This document shows, in pieces, positions 53,795 to 63,128 of a DNA stretch of 64,000 nucleotides (position 1 is its first letter; the number at the start of each line of letters is the position of its first letter). Where the stretch lies: assembly GCF_023515955.1 (NCBI RefSeq), contig NZ_CP097322.1:5008501-5072500 (forward strand), written 5' to 3'. The stretch is from Streptomyces sp. RerS4. Lineage in GTDB: Bacteria; Actinomycetota; Actinomycetes; Streptomycetales; Streptomycetaceae. The notes below the pieces were generated by a model. The model searched no databases and had not been told where the DNA came from. It saw only the letters and a program-made list of their open reading frames with translations. Made by a program: the position numbers and the translations under genes.

Positions 53795-53800
53795 ACAGTT

Positions 53801-53822
53801 GTCATAAACGCTTGTCTATGAC
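53801..53822. promoter_or_regulatory. Probable TetR operator between MFS and regulator genes
   Basis: GTCATA (53801-53806) and TATGAC (53817-53822) are perfect 6-bp inverted arms with 10 nt between, forming a 22-nt element. It lies 6 nt from the MFS start and about 50 nt from the regulator start, where binding would block both promoters. The local AT content is high for this genome. Confidence 0.6.
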
Positions 53823-53871
53823 GGATGTGTAGAACTTCCGTCCCAGACAACCGTCTTGCTACGGTGGCGCT

Positions 53872-54468
53872 ATGGGACATCGTGAAGATCTACTCGAAGG
53901 CGCCAAGAAGTGCCTGGTCGAGAAGGGGTTCGTACGGACCACCGCCCGCGACATCGTCGGCGCGTCCGGCACGAACCTGGCCTCGATCGGGTACCACTAC
54001 GGGTCCAAGGACGCCCTGCTCACACAGGCGTTCATCGCGCTGATGGAGGAATGGGGCGACGGCTTCAAGGCCCGCCTGGGCGGGGAGCCGGGCACGCTGG
54101 AGCGGTTCCGTTCGGTGTGGGACAGCGTCCTCGCGCAGCACGAGGCGTCGAGCCCCGTCTGGACGGCCAGCCTGGAGGTGGCGCTCGGCCGGGACACGCG
54201 GCCGGAGTTGCGGGCCATGCTGGCCGCCTCGCAGGGCGAGGGGCGCCGGGGGCTCATCTCCATGCTGACCGGCACTCCGGAGGAGCAGATCACCGAGCGG
54301 GAGCAGCGCACGGTGGGCGCGGTCTACCAGGCCCTCCTGAACGGCCTGATGATCCAGTGGCTCTTCGACCCCGCGAGCGCGGCCACCGCCGAGGAGTTCA
54401 CCGAGGGCATGCGCCGCATCGCGGCGGGGCTCGGCGGGGCGCCGGAGGGGGAGGAGCAGGAGGAGTAG
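53872..54468 (+). CDS. TetR family transcriptional regulator
   Basis: A 198-residue repressor. The N-terminal TetR HTH is LEGAKKCLVEKGFVRTTARD, then IVGASGTNLASIGYHYGSKDALL. The C-terminal ligand-binding domain ends in a glutamate-rich tail. It is divergent from the MFS exporter, which it probably represses together with its own gene through the inverted repeat at 53801-53822. GGTGG lies 6 nt before the ATG. It is convergent with the PucR-type gene; the 119 nt between show no clear terminator. Confidence 0.9.
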   Translation: MGHREDLLEGAKKCLVEKGFVRTTARDIVGASGTNLASIGYHYGSKDALLTQAFIALMEEWGDGFKARLGGEPGTLERFRSVWDSVLAQHEASSPVWTASLEVALGRDTRPELRAMLAASQGEGRRGLISMLTGTPEEQITEREQRTVGAVYQALLNGLMIQWLFDPASAATAEEFTEGMRRIAAGLGGAPEGEEQEE

Positions 54469-54587
54469 GAGGAGTGGGGGCCGTGTGCGGGGCTGTCCGG
54501 TGGAGTTCCGGGACGCCGCGTCAATGACGGTCGGGGCTTCACCCGTTGGGGGTCGGGGTCGACGCTCTGGCCTGCGCGCCGTTGACC

Positions 54588-55814
54588 TCAGCCGTGCAGC
54601 CGGGCCGCCTTCAGGGCCATGTGGAGCAACAGGCGGTCCTCGCCGTCGTCCAGGTCGAGGCCGGTCAGTTGCTCCACCCGGCCCAGCCGGTAGTACAGGG
54701 TCTGGCGGTGGATCCCCAGCGCCGCCGCCGCGCGTCCCGCCTGGCCCGCGCAGTCGAGGAACACCTCGGCGGTGCGGGCGAGTTCCCGGTGGGCCGGGCC
54801 CAGCAGGGTGCGGGTCGCCGGGTCGTCGGCGGGGTGCGCCGTCAGGGTGGCCAGCATCCGGTACGGGCCGATCCCCGACCACTGCGCCACCGGCCCGAGC
54901 CGGGGCTGCGCCGAGGCCGCCCGCGCGGCGGCGGTGGCCTGCGCCCAGGCGGCGGGCAGCTCCGCGAGCGCCCGAACGGGCTCGGAAAGCCCGGCGGTCA
55001 CCCCGCCGCGCCCCGACGATGCCGGCCGCCGCGCCCGTCCCGCCCCGGCCGGAGTCCCGGTGCCCGTTGCGGCCGTGCGCGGCAGGAGGCGGCCTACCGC
55101 CGTCAGCGCGGGAGCCAGGGCGTCCGCCGAGCGGAGTCGGACCAGGACCGCCAGTTGCCCGGCCCCGCCGCCGCCATCGGGGGCCGACTCCGGCGGGACC
55201 ACGCACACCGCCGCCGCGCCCGGAACCTGGGCCGGCGCCTCCCCCGTCCAGGGGGCCACGCACACCGCCGCGTGCAGCCCGTCGGCACCCGGCCCGAGGG
55301 CCACCCGTAGCGCGGCCACCGCCATGTCCGCCTGCCAGCCCCGGGCGGCGGTGAGCACCGCGAGGAACTCCCGCGAGAGGTCCGCGCCCGCCTTGGCCTC
55401 CTCGGCGAGCAGCACCCCGATCCGCTGCGCCGCCTCCATGGCCGCGGCCAGCGCCTCCGGCCCGGGGCCTGGCTCCTGGTCCAGGAGCCACACGTAGCCC
55501 TGCACGATGCCCCGGTAGCGCACCGGCAGGCAGATCCGGCCCGTCAGGACCCCCGCGTCCGGGGCCGCCGGGATGCGGACCGGGCCGGTGGCGCGGGCGA
55601 TGCCGAAGCCCTCGAACCAGCTGCGCACCGCCGCCGTCGACTGCCGGGTCAGGATCGAGCGCGTGCGCACGGGATCGAGGACGAGTTCGCCTCCGGCGCC
55701 GTCGCTGTCGTGCGCGCCGAACGCGATCAGGCGGAAGTCCCGGTTCTCCAGCGTCGCCGGGGCGCCCAGCAGCGCCGAGATCTCGTCCACCAGGTCCTGG
55801 TAATCGCCCTTCAC
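54588..55814 (-). CDS. PucR/CdaR-type helix-turn-helix regulator (probable proline-catabolism regulator)
   Basis: A 408-residue cytosolic regulator with a PucR C-terminal HTH (VFLDCAGQAGRAAAALGIHRQTLYYRLGRVEQLTGLDL). The N-terminal part is a GAF-like sensor (GRICLPVRYRGIVQGYVWLLD). The C-terminal region matches the PucR/SdaR-type domain. It is divergent from proline dehydrogenase and P5C dehydrogenase, with about 200 nt of shared control region containing two palindromes. In Streptomyces and other actinobacteria such regulators activate put genes in response to proline. The GTG at 55814 is the start and has GGGAG upstream. Confidence 0.87.
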   Translation of the reverse strand: MKGDYQDLVDEISALLGAPATLENRDFRLIAFGAHDSDGAGGELVLDPVRTRSILTRQSTAAVRSWFEGFGIARATGPVRIPAAPDAGVLTGRICLPVRYRGIVQGYVWLLDQEPGPGPEALAAAMEAAQRIGVLLAEEAKAGADLSREFLAVLTAARGWQADMAVAALRVALGPGADGLHAAVCVAPWTGEAPAQVPGAAAVCVVPPESAPDGGGGAGQLAVLVRLRSADALAPALTAVGRLLPRTAATGTGTPAGAGRARRPASSGRGGVTAGLSEPVRALAELPAAWAQATAAARAASAQPRLGPVAQWSGIGPYRMLATLTAHPADDPATRTLLGPAHRELARTAEVFLDCAGQAGRAAAALGIHRQTLYYRLGRVEQLTGLDLDDGEDRLLLHMALKAARLHG

Positions 55815-55881
55815 CCGGCCATTCTCCCACCCCCGAACCGGCCCTTCAGACAGATGTATGAGATCGGGGACACGGATGCGT

Positions 55882-55916
55882 GACAGCTGTCGATGGCAGA
55901 GGATCGTGGAGATCCT
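55882..55916. promoter_or_regulatory. Palindromes in the put control region
   Basis: GACAGCTGTC (55882-55891) is a perfect 10-bp palindrome, and AGGATC-GTGGA-GATCCT (55900-55916) is an inverted repeat with 6-bp arms. Both lie between the PucR-type regulator and the proline dehydrogenase gene, about 100-130 nt before the latter, where an activator would be expected to bind. Confidence 0.5.
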
Positions 55917-56013
55917 TAGGTTTCACGGTGGTTTTACTCGCGTTTCCTTACGGCCGCAGCACACCCCGGCGGCGGACCGTATGTCCGCTTCTGCCACCCG
56001 TTGGAGGTGCCCC

Positions 56014-56940
56014 GTGCTGGGTCCCGCGATCCTCGCCGCTTCGCGCAGCGACAAGATGCGCCGAATCGTCTCTGCCGCCCCGGTGACCAAGCCGGTGGTG
56101 AACCGGTTCATCCCCGGTGAGACGGTCGACCAGGTCATTCCGATCGTCGAGGACCTCACGCGCGAGGGCCTGGAGGTCACGCTCGACGTCGTCGGTGAGG
56201 ACATCACCGCCGTGGAGCAGTCCTACGCCGCCCGCGACGCCTACCTCCGGCTCATCGAGCGCCTGGCCCCCCTGGAGCTCGGCGAGAAGGCCGAGATGTC
56301 GGTCAAGCTGTCGATGTTCGGCCAGGCGCTGGAGGGCGGCCACGAGCTGGCCCTCGCCAACGTCCGCCCGGTCGTCGAGGCCGCCGCCGCCATCGGCACC
56401 ACCGTGACCCTGGACGCCGAGGACCACACCACCCTCGACTCGATGTTCGCCATCCACGAGGAGCTGCGCCGCGACTTCCCGCAGACCGGCTGCGTGATCC
56501 AGGCGTACCTCTTCCGCACCGAGGCCGACGCCCGCCGGCTGGCCGCCGCCGGCAGCCGCGTCCGGATCGTGAAGGGCGCCTACAAGGAGCCCGCCGAGGT
56601 CGCGTACCAGGACAAGGCCGAGATCGACAAGGCGTACGTCCGGATCATGAAGATCCTGATGGAGGGCGACGGCTACCCGATGATCGGGTCCCACGACCCG
56701 CGTCTCATCGCCATCGCACAGGAGCTCGGCCGCCAGGCCGGGCGCAAACTGGATGAGTACGAATTCCAGATGCTGTACGGCATCCGCGGCGAGGAGCACC
56801 TGCGGCTCGCCGCCGAGGGCCACCGCATGCGCGTCTACACCGCCTACGGCACCGACTGGTACGGCTACTTCATGCGCCGTCTCGCGGAGAAGCCGGCCAA
56901 CCTGCTGTTCTTCCTCCGCTCGATGATCACCAAGAACTAG
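56014..56940 (+). CDS. Proline dehydrogenase (monofunctional, FAD)
   Basis: Oxidises proline to pyrroline-5-carboxylate, 308 residues, the short monofunctional barrel form. VTLDVVGEDI, MSVKLSMFGQ, VTLDAEDHTTLDSMF, GCVIQAYLFRT, RIVKGAYKEP, MIGSHDPRLI and the C-terminal EFQMLYGIR form the conserved FAD- and substrate-binding series. Near the end YTAYGTDWYGYFMRRLAEKP is the family signature. GTG 56014 has GGAGG upstream; the frame extends to 55858 through the control region. The P5C dehydrogenase gene follows by 35 nt. The pair is probably PucR-regulated. Confidence 0.95.
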   Translation: MLGPAILAASRSDKMRRIVSAAPVTKPVVNRFIPGETVDQVIPIVEDLTREGLEVTLDVVGEDITAVEQSYAARDAYLRLIERLAPLELGEKAEMSVKLSMFGQALEGGHELALANVRPVVEAAAAIGTTVTLDAEDHTTLDSMFAIHEELRRDFPQTGCVIQAYLFRTEADARRLAAAGSRVRIVKGAYKEPAEVAYQDKAEIDKAYVRIMKILMEGDGYPMIGSHDPRLIAIAQELGRQAGRKLDEYEFQMLYGIRGEEHLRLAAEGHRMRVYTAYGTDWYGYFMRRLAEKPANLLFFLRSMITKN

Positions 56941-56975
56941 GTCCACGAAACCAAGGTCAAGGAGTTACCCGCCCC

Positions 56976-58607
<1,632 letters not shown>

Positions 58608-58626
58608 CACCAGCCCCCGCCGAACC

Positions 58627-58667
58627 CCGCCCCCGCTCCGGTACCCCCAAGCCCGGAGCGGGGGCGG
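58627..58667. terminator. Terminator after P5C dehydrogenase
   Basis: A perfect 15-bp stem (CCGCCCCCGCTCCGG with its complement) closes an 11-nt loop. It sits 20 nt after the stop and 27 nt from the convergent nitroreductase stop, so it can serve both strands. Confidence 0.85.
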
Positions 58668-58693
58668 TATCCATTTCCGGGGCCGGTGACCCC

Positions 58694-59395
58694 CTAGATC
58701 TCGACCATGACCTGGTTCAGGGTCTTGCGGATCAGGTCCGGGACCTCGCAGTCGTCGGCGGGGTAGCCGACCGGGATGACGGCGAAGGCCTTCTCGTTCT
58801 CCGGGCGGTTCAGGACGTGGCTCAGGAAGCGCATCGGGCTCGGGGTGTGGATCAGGGCCGCGAGGCCGCTCAGGTGCAGGGCGGACAGGAGCATGCCGAC
58901 CGCGATGCCGACCGACTCGTCGACGTAGTAGTGCTTGCGCTTCGTGCCGTCCGGGCCGAGCCAGTAACGCTGCTGGAAGACCACGATCAGCGCCGGGGCG
59001 TCCGTGAGGTGGGTCTTGACGGCGTCCGTGCCGATGGGGCGCAGGGCCGCGAGCCACTCGTCGCCGAGCCGGCCGTCGTAGGAGATCTGCTCCTCCTGCT
59101 CGGCGGCGGCGCGGATCTGCCGACGGATGTCGGGGTCCTTCACCAGGACGAACGTCCACGGCTGCTGGTGCGCCCCGGAGGGGGCCGTCGCCGCGCAGGC
59201 GATCGCGTCGCGGACGACCTGTTCGGGGACGGGGTCGGGGGAGAAGCTGCGCACGGTACGCCGCTCGTCCATCCGCGCGCGCAACTCCGCCGCGCGCGCG
59301 AGGGATTCGGGTGCGGGCATGCGCGCGGGCCGGTAGGCGACGGGTCGGTACGGCAGGCCATGGGTGGGGGTCCACTGCTGGGTTTCAGGCGACAT
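58694..59395 (-). CDS. Nitroreductase family FMN oxidoreductase
   Basis: A 233-residue nitroreductase-fold protein. RRTVRSFSPDPVPEQVVRDAIACAATAPSGAHQQPWTFV is the FMN-binding N-terminus (RRTVR and SGAHQQP contact FMN). DESVGIAVGMLLSALHLSGLAALIHTPSPM is the central helix and loop, and FAVIPVGYPADDCEVP is near the C-terminus. It resembles the iodotyrosine deiodinase-like subgroup. The substrate is unknown. It is convergent with the put operon, and its weak ribosome site leaves the exact start uncertain. Confidence 0.88.
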   Translation of the reverse strand: MSPETQQWTPTHGLPYRPVAYRPARMPAPESLARAAELRARMDERRTVRSFSPDPVPEQVVRDAIACAATAPSGAHQQPWTFVLVKDPDIRRQIRAAAEQEEQISYDGRLGDEWLAALRPIGTDAVKTHLTDAPALIVVFQQRYWLGPDGTKRKHYYVDESVGIAVGMLLSALHLSGLAALIHTPSPMRFLSHVLNRPENEKAFAVIPVGYPADDCEVPDLIRKTLNQVMVEI

Positions 59396-59477
59396 GGGCA
59401 GATCTTCACGCGGCGCGACCCCCCGGGGCCAGACTCACGTCAGTGACAACTGTCCGTTGTGTACTGACAGGGGGGCT

Positions 59478-59860
59478 ATGACCGTGGCGAACGTCGGTCG
59501 ATTCGTGGACTGGGAAGGCTGCTTCAACGCCCGCGACCTCGGGGGTCTCGGCGCCGTGAGACCGGGGCCCTGGTGCGGGCCGACAGCCTCGACGGGCTCA
59601 CCGCGCGCGGCTGGACCACCCTGACCGCGCACGGCGTGCGGACCGTCATCGACCTGCGCAACGACGACGAGACCGGAGTGGACCACCCCCGCGCCCGCCC
59701 GGCCTGACGACCCTGCGGATCCCCCTCGACGCGATCGAGCACCGAGACTTATGGGATGTCTGGTGGGACACTCCGGGTTTCGGAACCCCCGCGTATTTCC
59801 GGCCTTTCCTCGCCCGGCTTCCCCGACCACGTCGCGGCCGTGGCGCGGCGGTTGTGGGGG
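59478..59860 (+). pseudogene. Broken tyrosine/dual-specificity phosphatase gene
   Basis: The ATG at 59478 has a good AGGGGGG site and opens a typical phosphatase N-terminus (GRFVDWEGCFNARDLGGL), then loses frame around 59545-59570. In the second frame the text continues ALVRADSLDGLTARGWTTL, then GVRTVIDLRNDDETG, to a TGA near 59705. In a third frame it reads TLRIPLDAIEHRDLWDVWW, then TPAYFRPFLARLP, and after another shift DHVAAVARRL. The HCxxGxxR active-site loop is missing, as the next gene begins immediately. At least three frameshifts and a 3' truncation indicate decay, not one sequencing error. A TTA codon lies at 59750-59752. Confidence 0.8.
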
Positions 59861-59878
59861 TGTTGGTAGCGTCCGGGG

Positions 59879-60406
59879 ATGGGGATCCGGGACGCGGGGA
59901 TGGTGCGGGCGCGGGTGCGGGCGTTGGCGGAGCGGGATCCGGGGGGTAGGCGGTTCGGGGCCGACACCCACCGGTACCGCCTGGCGCCGCCGCTGTCCGA
60001 GGCGGAGGTCCGCGGCTTCGAAGCGCGGCACGGGATCACGCTGCCCGCCGCCTACCGGAGCTTCGTCACGGAGGTCGCCGACGGCGCCGCGGGCCCTGCC
60101 CACGGCCTGCTGCCGTTGACCAGGCCGCGCCCGGAGGCGGGCGAGGACTGGGCCGTGGACGACGAGTGGGCCGACGATCGCCGGCCCGGCCGGCTCGCCG
60201 CGCCGTTCTCCCCGACCGGGCCGACGCAGGCGTCGACCGCCGGCACGCTGACTCTGGCCGAGCACGGCTGCGGGGTGTTCTTCCGGCTCGTCCTGAACGG
60301 GCCGCACGCGGGCGAGGTGTGGTGCCTCGACCCCGACTGGCGCGGCTTCACCCCGCGCAGCCCCGACTTCCACCACTGGTACACCGCATGGCTGGAGACC
60401 CCGTGA
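59879..60406 (+). CDS. SMI1/KNR4 (SUKH) family protein
   Basis: A 175-residue protein with the SUKH fold pattern: LSEAEVRGFEARHGITLPAAYRSFVTEVADGAAGPAHGLLPL is the classic N-terminal helix-turn and aromatic-strand region. GTLTLAEHGCGVFFRLVLNGPHAGEVWCLDPDW is the central sheet, and FHHWYTAWLE the C-terminal helix. SUKH proteins often act as immunity proteins against polymorphic toxins. Here no toxin gene is adjacent. Its stop overlaps the start of the AAC(2')-type gene by 4 nt, so the two are coupled. A direct role is unknown. Confidence 0.8.
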   Translation: MGIRDAGMVRARVRALAERDPGGRRFGADTHRYRLAPPLSEAEVRGFEARHGITLPAAYRSFVTEVADGAAGPAHGLLPLTRPRPEAGEDWAVDDEWADDRRPGRLAAPFSPTGPTQASTAGTLTLAEHGCGVFFRLVLNGPHAGEVWCLDPDWRGFTPRSPDFHHWYTAWLETP

Positions 60407-60951
60407 GCGTCCGCGTCCTCGTCCGGCACACCAGCGCCCTGTCGGGTGACGAACTCCTCGCCGTCCGGGCCCTGCTCGACGCGGCCTTCGAGGGGGACTT
60501 CGGGGAGGAGGACTTCGAGCACGCGCTCGGCGGCATGCACGCGCTCGTGTACGAGGGCGAGGGCGGGGTGCTCGTCGCGCACGGCAGTGTCGTGCAGCGG
60601 CGGGTGCTGCATCGGGGGCGGGCGCTGCGGACCGGGTACGTGGAGGCCGTGGCCGTACGCGCCGACCGGCGGCGGCGCGGGCTCGCCGGGGCGGTGATGG
60701 CGAGGCTGGAGAGCGTCATCGGACGGGCGTACGTGCTGGGCGCGCTGTCGGCGTCCGAGGCCGGCGCCGCCCTGTACGAGGGCCGGGGCTGGCGGCCGCA
60801 CCCCGGGCCGATCGGCGTCCTCGGACCGGGCGGGCCCGAGCGGCTGCCCGAGGAGGAGGGCTCGACCTACGTGTGGACACCGCCCGGCGGGGTCCGCTTG
60901 GACCCGGCCGGGCGGCTCGACTTCGACTGGCGGAACGGGGACGTGGTGTAG
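60403..60951 (+). CDS. aac(2'): Aminoglycoside 2'-N-acetyltransferase-like protein (AAC(2')-I family)
   Basis: A 182-residue GNAT enzyme, the same length as mycobacterial AAC(2')-Ic. From memory of that protein the match is strong: FEGDFGEEDFEHALGGMHAL, VLVAHGSVVQRRVLHRGRAL, RTGYVEAVAVRADRRRRGLA, AYVLGALSASEAGAALYEGRGW, and the C-terminal FDWRNGDVV. It uses acetyl-CoA to acetylate the 2'-amino group of aminoglycosides, or acts on a native substrate in this host. The GTG at 60403 overlaps the SUKH stop. It is probably an intrinsic chromosomal gene; resistance is not shown by sequence alone. Confidence 0.85.
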   Translation: MSVRVLVRHTSALSGDELLAVRALLDAAFEGDFGEEDFEHALGGMHALVYEGEGGVLVAHGSVVQRRVLHRGRALRTGYVEAVAVRADRRRRGLAGAVMARLESVIGRAYVLGALSASEAGAALYEGRGWRPHPGPIGVLGPGGPERLPEEEGSTYVWTPPGGVRLDPAGRLDFDWRNGDVV

Positions 60952-60981
60952 GGCCTACAACCTCCTACAACACCCCACGAC

Positions 60982-63009
60982 TCAGCCCGTGACGCTCGGG
61001 GCGCCCGTCTCGATGTGGCCCGTGTAGCGGCGCGACCAGGTGCCGTCGCTGTCGGCGAGGATCGTGAAGTCGTACCAGCCGTCGTTGTAGGCCACCGCGT
61101 TGAAGTGGTCCTCGCGCGAGGAGTTCGCCGGGACGGTGTACGTCCACGGGCCGTCCGAGCGGTAGGCGTTCGAGCGGACGGTGAAGGTGACCGGGGAGCC
61201 GGAGGCGTTGGTCATCTTGAACCAGAGGGCCGTCTTGCCGGTGCCCGACTCCACCGCGAAGCGGGCCGCGACCTCCAGGGACTTCCCGGGCTTGGTCGCG
61301 TCGCCGATGAAGCGGCGCAGGAAGCGGTTGGGCCCGTGCATCGAGAGGTCGTACTTGCCGGAGCCGCTGCCGAGCCCGATGTTGAAGTAGTCCGTCGCGG
61401 TCGAGTTCGGGTCCACCGTGTACTGCCAGGCGGCCGTGTCCCGGTGCTGGTGCGGGTGGATCGAGAAGTGCGCCGCCCGCGTCGCCGGGGATCCCTGATT
61501 GGTCATCGAGAACCAGGCCAGGATCTTGCCGGCGGCCCCGAACTCGAAGCGGTCCAGGTTGCCGTTCACCTGGTACGGCAACGCCCGCGCCGGGCGCGTC
61601 CCGGGCTCCTGCGTCGGCTGGGCGTTGTCCTGGGGCACCGGGTTCGGGAGGGGACCGCAGGTCGACTGCCCGATGACCTTCGCCGTCGACGGGAGGCCGG
61701 CGGGGACCCCGTAGACGGGGTGCGCGAAGTCGAAGACGCCGGTCAGGTCGCCGACGACCCTGCGGCGCCACGCGCTGATGTTCGGGCACGTGGCCGGGGT
61801 GCCCAGGGCCGCCGTCCAGGTCTCCATGAAGCGCAGCACCGACGTGTGGTCGAAGACCTCGGAGCTGACCCAGCCGCCCCGGGTCCACGGGGACATCACG
61901 AGCATCGGGACGCGGAAGCCGAGGCCGATCGGGACGCCGTCGATGTACTCGCCGGGGGTGCCGGGCGGGGCGACCGGCGGGGGAACGTGGTCGAAGAAGC
62001 CGTCGTTCTCGTCGTAGTTGAGGAAGAGGACGGTGGAGTCGAAGACCTCGGGGTTCGCGGCGAGCGCCCGGTAGACCAGGTCGACGAAGTGCGCGCCGTC
62101 GCCGGGCGGGGCGTAGGGGTGCTCGGAGAAGGCCTCGTTCGCCACGACCCAGGAGACCTGGGGGAGGGTGCCGGCGACGACGTCCGCGCGGATCGCGGCC
62201 GCGATGTCGTCCGGGGTGGAGCCGGTGACGCGCGGGACGGAGGCCATGCCCCGGTCGTGCAGCGGGTCGCCGGGCCTGGCGTCGGTGAACTTCTTGAAGT
62301 AGGCCAGGCCGTTGTCCCCGTAGTTGTCCTGGGCGTTCTGGTAGACCTTCCAGCTCAGGCCGGCCCGCTGGAGGGCCTCGGCGTACGTCTCCCAGGTCAG
62401 CCCGGACTCCTCGCCGCCGTCCTTGCTGCCCGCGTCGACCTTGCCGCTCCACAGGAAGGTGCGGTTGGGGCCGGTGGCGCTCAGCGCCGAACAGAAGTAG
62501 GCGTCGCAGATCGTGTAGTGGTCGGCGAGCCCGTAATGGAACGGTATGTCCTTGCGGTCCAGGTAGCCGAGGGTGTGGGTCTTGCCGACGCCCGCGACCC
62601 AGTTGTCCATCCGGCCCTTGTTCCAGGCGGCGTGCTGCGAGGTCCAGCTGTGCGGCAGGTCGCCGGTGCACTGGGCCAGGGTCTCGCCGTCGGCCCCGCC
62701 GGCCGCCGGGGTGGCGGAGAGCTTCCACGGGTACTGGCGGCCGCCCCAGTGGGGCTGGTTGAACATGCCCCAGCCGCCCGGGAGGTTGCCGGCCGCGCGG
62801 TCGCCGAAGCCCCGGACGCCCTTCAGCCTGCCGAAGTAGTGGTCGAAGCCGCGGTTCTCCTGCATCAGGATCACCACGTGCTTCACGTCGGTGATGGTGC
62901 CGGTCGCGGCGGCCGCGGCCGCCGACGCCGGCGTGATCGGGGGCAGGGTCGCCCCCGCCACGAGCCCGGCGCCGATTCCCACGAAACCCCTGCGGCTGAT
63001 GGGTGTCAC
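60982..63009 (-). CDS. TAT-exported phosphocholine-specific phospholipase C
   Basis: A secreted phosphoesterase, 675 residues from GTG 63009 (GGGAGG about 10 nt upstream); GTG 63027 is also in frame. The TAT signal is ISRRGFVGIGAG, with a probable ASA cleavage site. The catalytic domain has VILMQENRGFDHYFGRLKGV and LNYDENDGFFDHVPPP, the acid-phosphatase-like metal and nucleophile segments. Two C-terminal bacterial PLC domains (DUF756-like) follow. It releases phosphocholine from lipids outside the cell and may serve phosphate scavenging. A GTTCACC half-site resembling a PhoP box lies upstream. Confidence 0.92.
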   Translation of the reverse strand: MTPISRRGFVGIGAGLVAGATLPPITPASAAAAAATGTITDVKHVVILMQENRGFDHYFGRLKGVRGFGDRAAGNLPGGWGMFNQPHWGGRQYPWKLSATPAAGGADGETLAQCTGDLPHSWTSQHAAWNKGRMDNWVAGVGKTHTLGYLDRKDIPFHYGLADHYTICDAYFCSALSATGPNRTFLWSGKVDAGSKDGGEESGLTWETYAEALQRAGLSWKVYQNAQDNYGDNGLAYFKKFTDARPGDPLHDRGMASVPRVTGSTPDDIAAAIRADVVAGTLPQVSWVVANEAFSEHPYAPPGDGAHFVDLVYRALAANPEVFDSTVLFLNYDENDGFFDHVPPPVAPPGTPGEYIDGVPIGLGFRVPMLVMSPWTRGGWVSSEVFDHTSVLRFMETWTAALGTPATCPNISAWRRRVVGDLTGVFDFAHPVYGVPAGLPSTAKVIGQSTCGPLPNPVPQDNAQPTQEPGTRPARALPYQVNGNLDRFEFGAAGKILAWFSMTNQGSPATRAAHFSIHPHQHRDTAAWQYTVDPNSTATDYFNIGLGSGSGKYDLSMHGPNRFLRRFIGDATKPGKSLEVAARFAVESGTGKTALWFKMTNASGSPVTFTVRSNAYRSDGPWTYTVPANSSREDHFNAVAYNDGWYDFTILADSDGTWSRRYTGHIETGAPSVTG

Positions 63010-63105
63010 TGGCTGCTCGCCTCCCACTCAAGTGCCCCGTCGGCACATCGACGCACAGAGTGGCGGCAGCCGCCGCAAAGGTCTACAGCCGTGCGGCAAG
63101 GAATC

Positions 63106-63112
63106 GGTGAAC
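63106..63112 (-). promoter_or_regulatory. Possible PhoP-box half-site upstream of phospholipase C
   Basis: On the minus strand the sequence reads GTTCACCGATT, matching the 11-nt PhoP repeat unit of Streptomyces (GTTCACC core). The following unit, in direct-repeat spacing, is much weaker. It lies about 100 nt before the start codon. Confidence 0.3.
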
Positions 63113-63128
63113 ATCCGGTTGGCCGGCA

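Noticed and set aside
59879..60951. SUKH gene considered as immunity for a polymorphic toxin
   Set aside because: No toxin, RHS/WXG or secretion gene is adjacent; the immediate neighbours are a broken phosphatase gene and an acetyltransferase.
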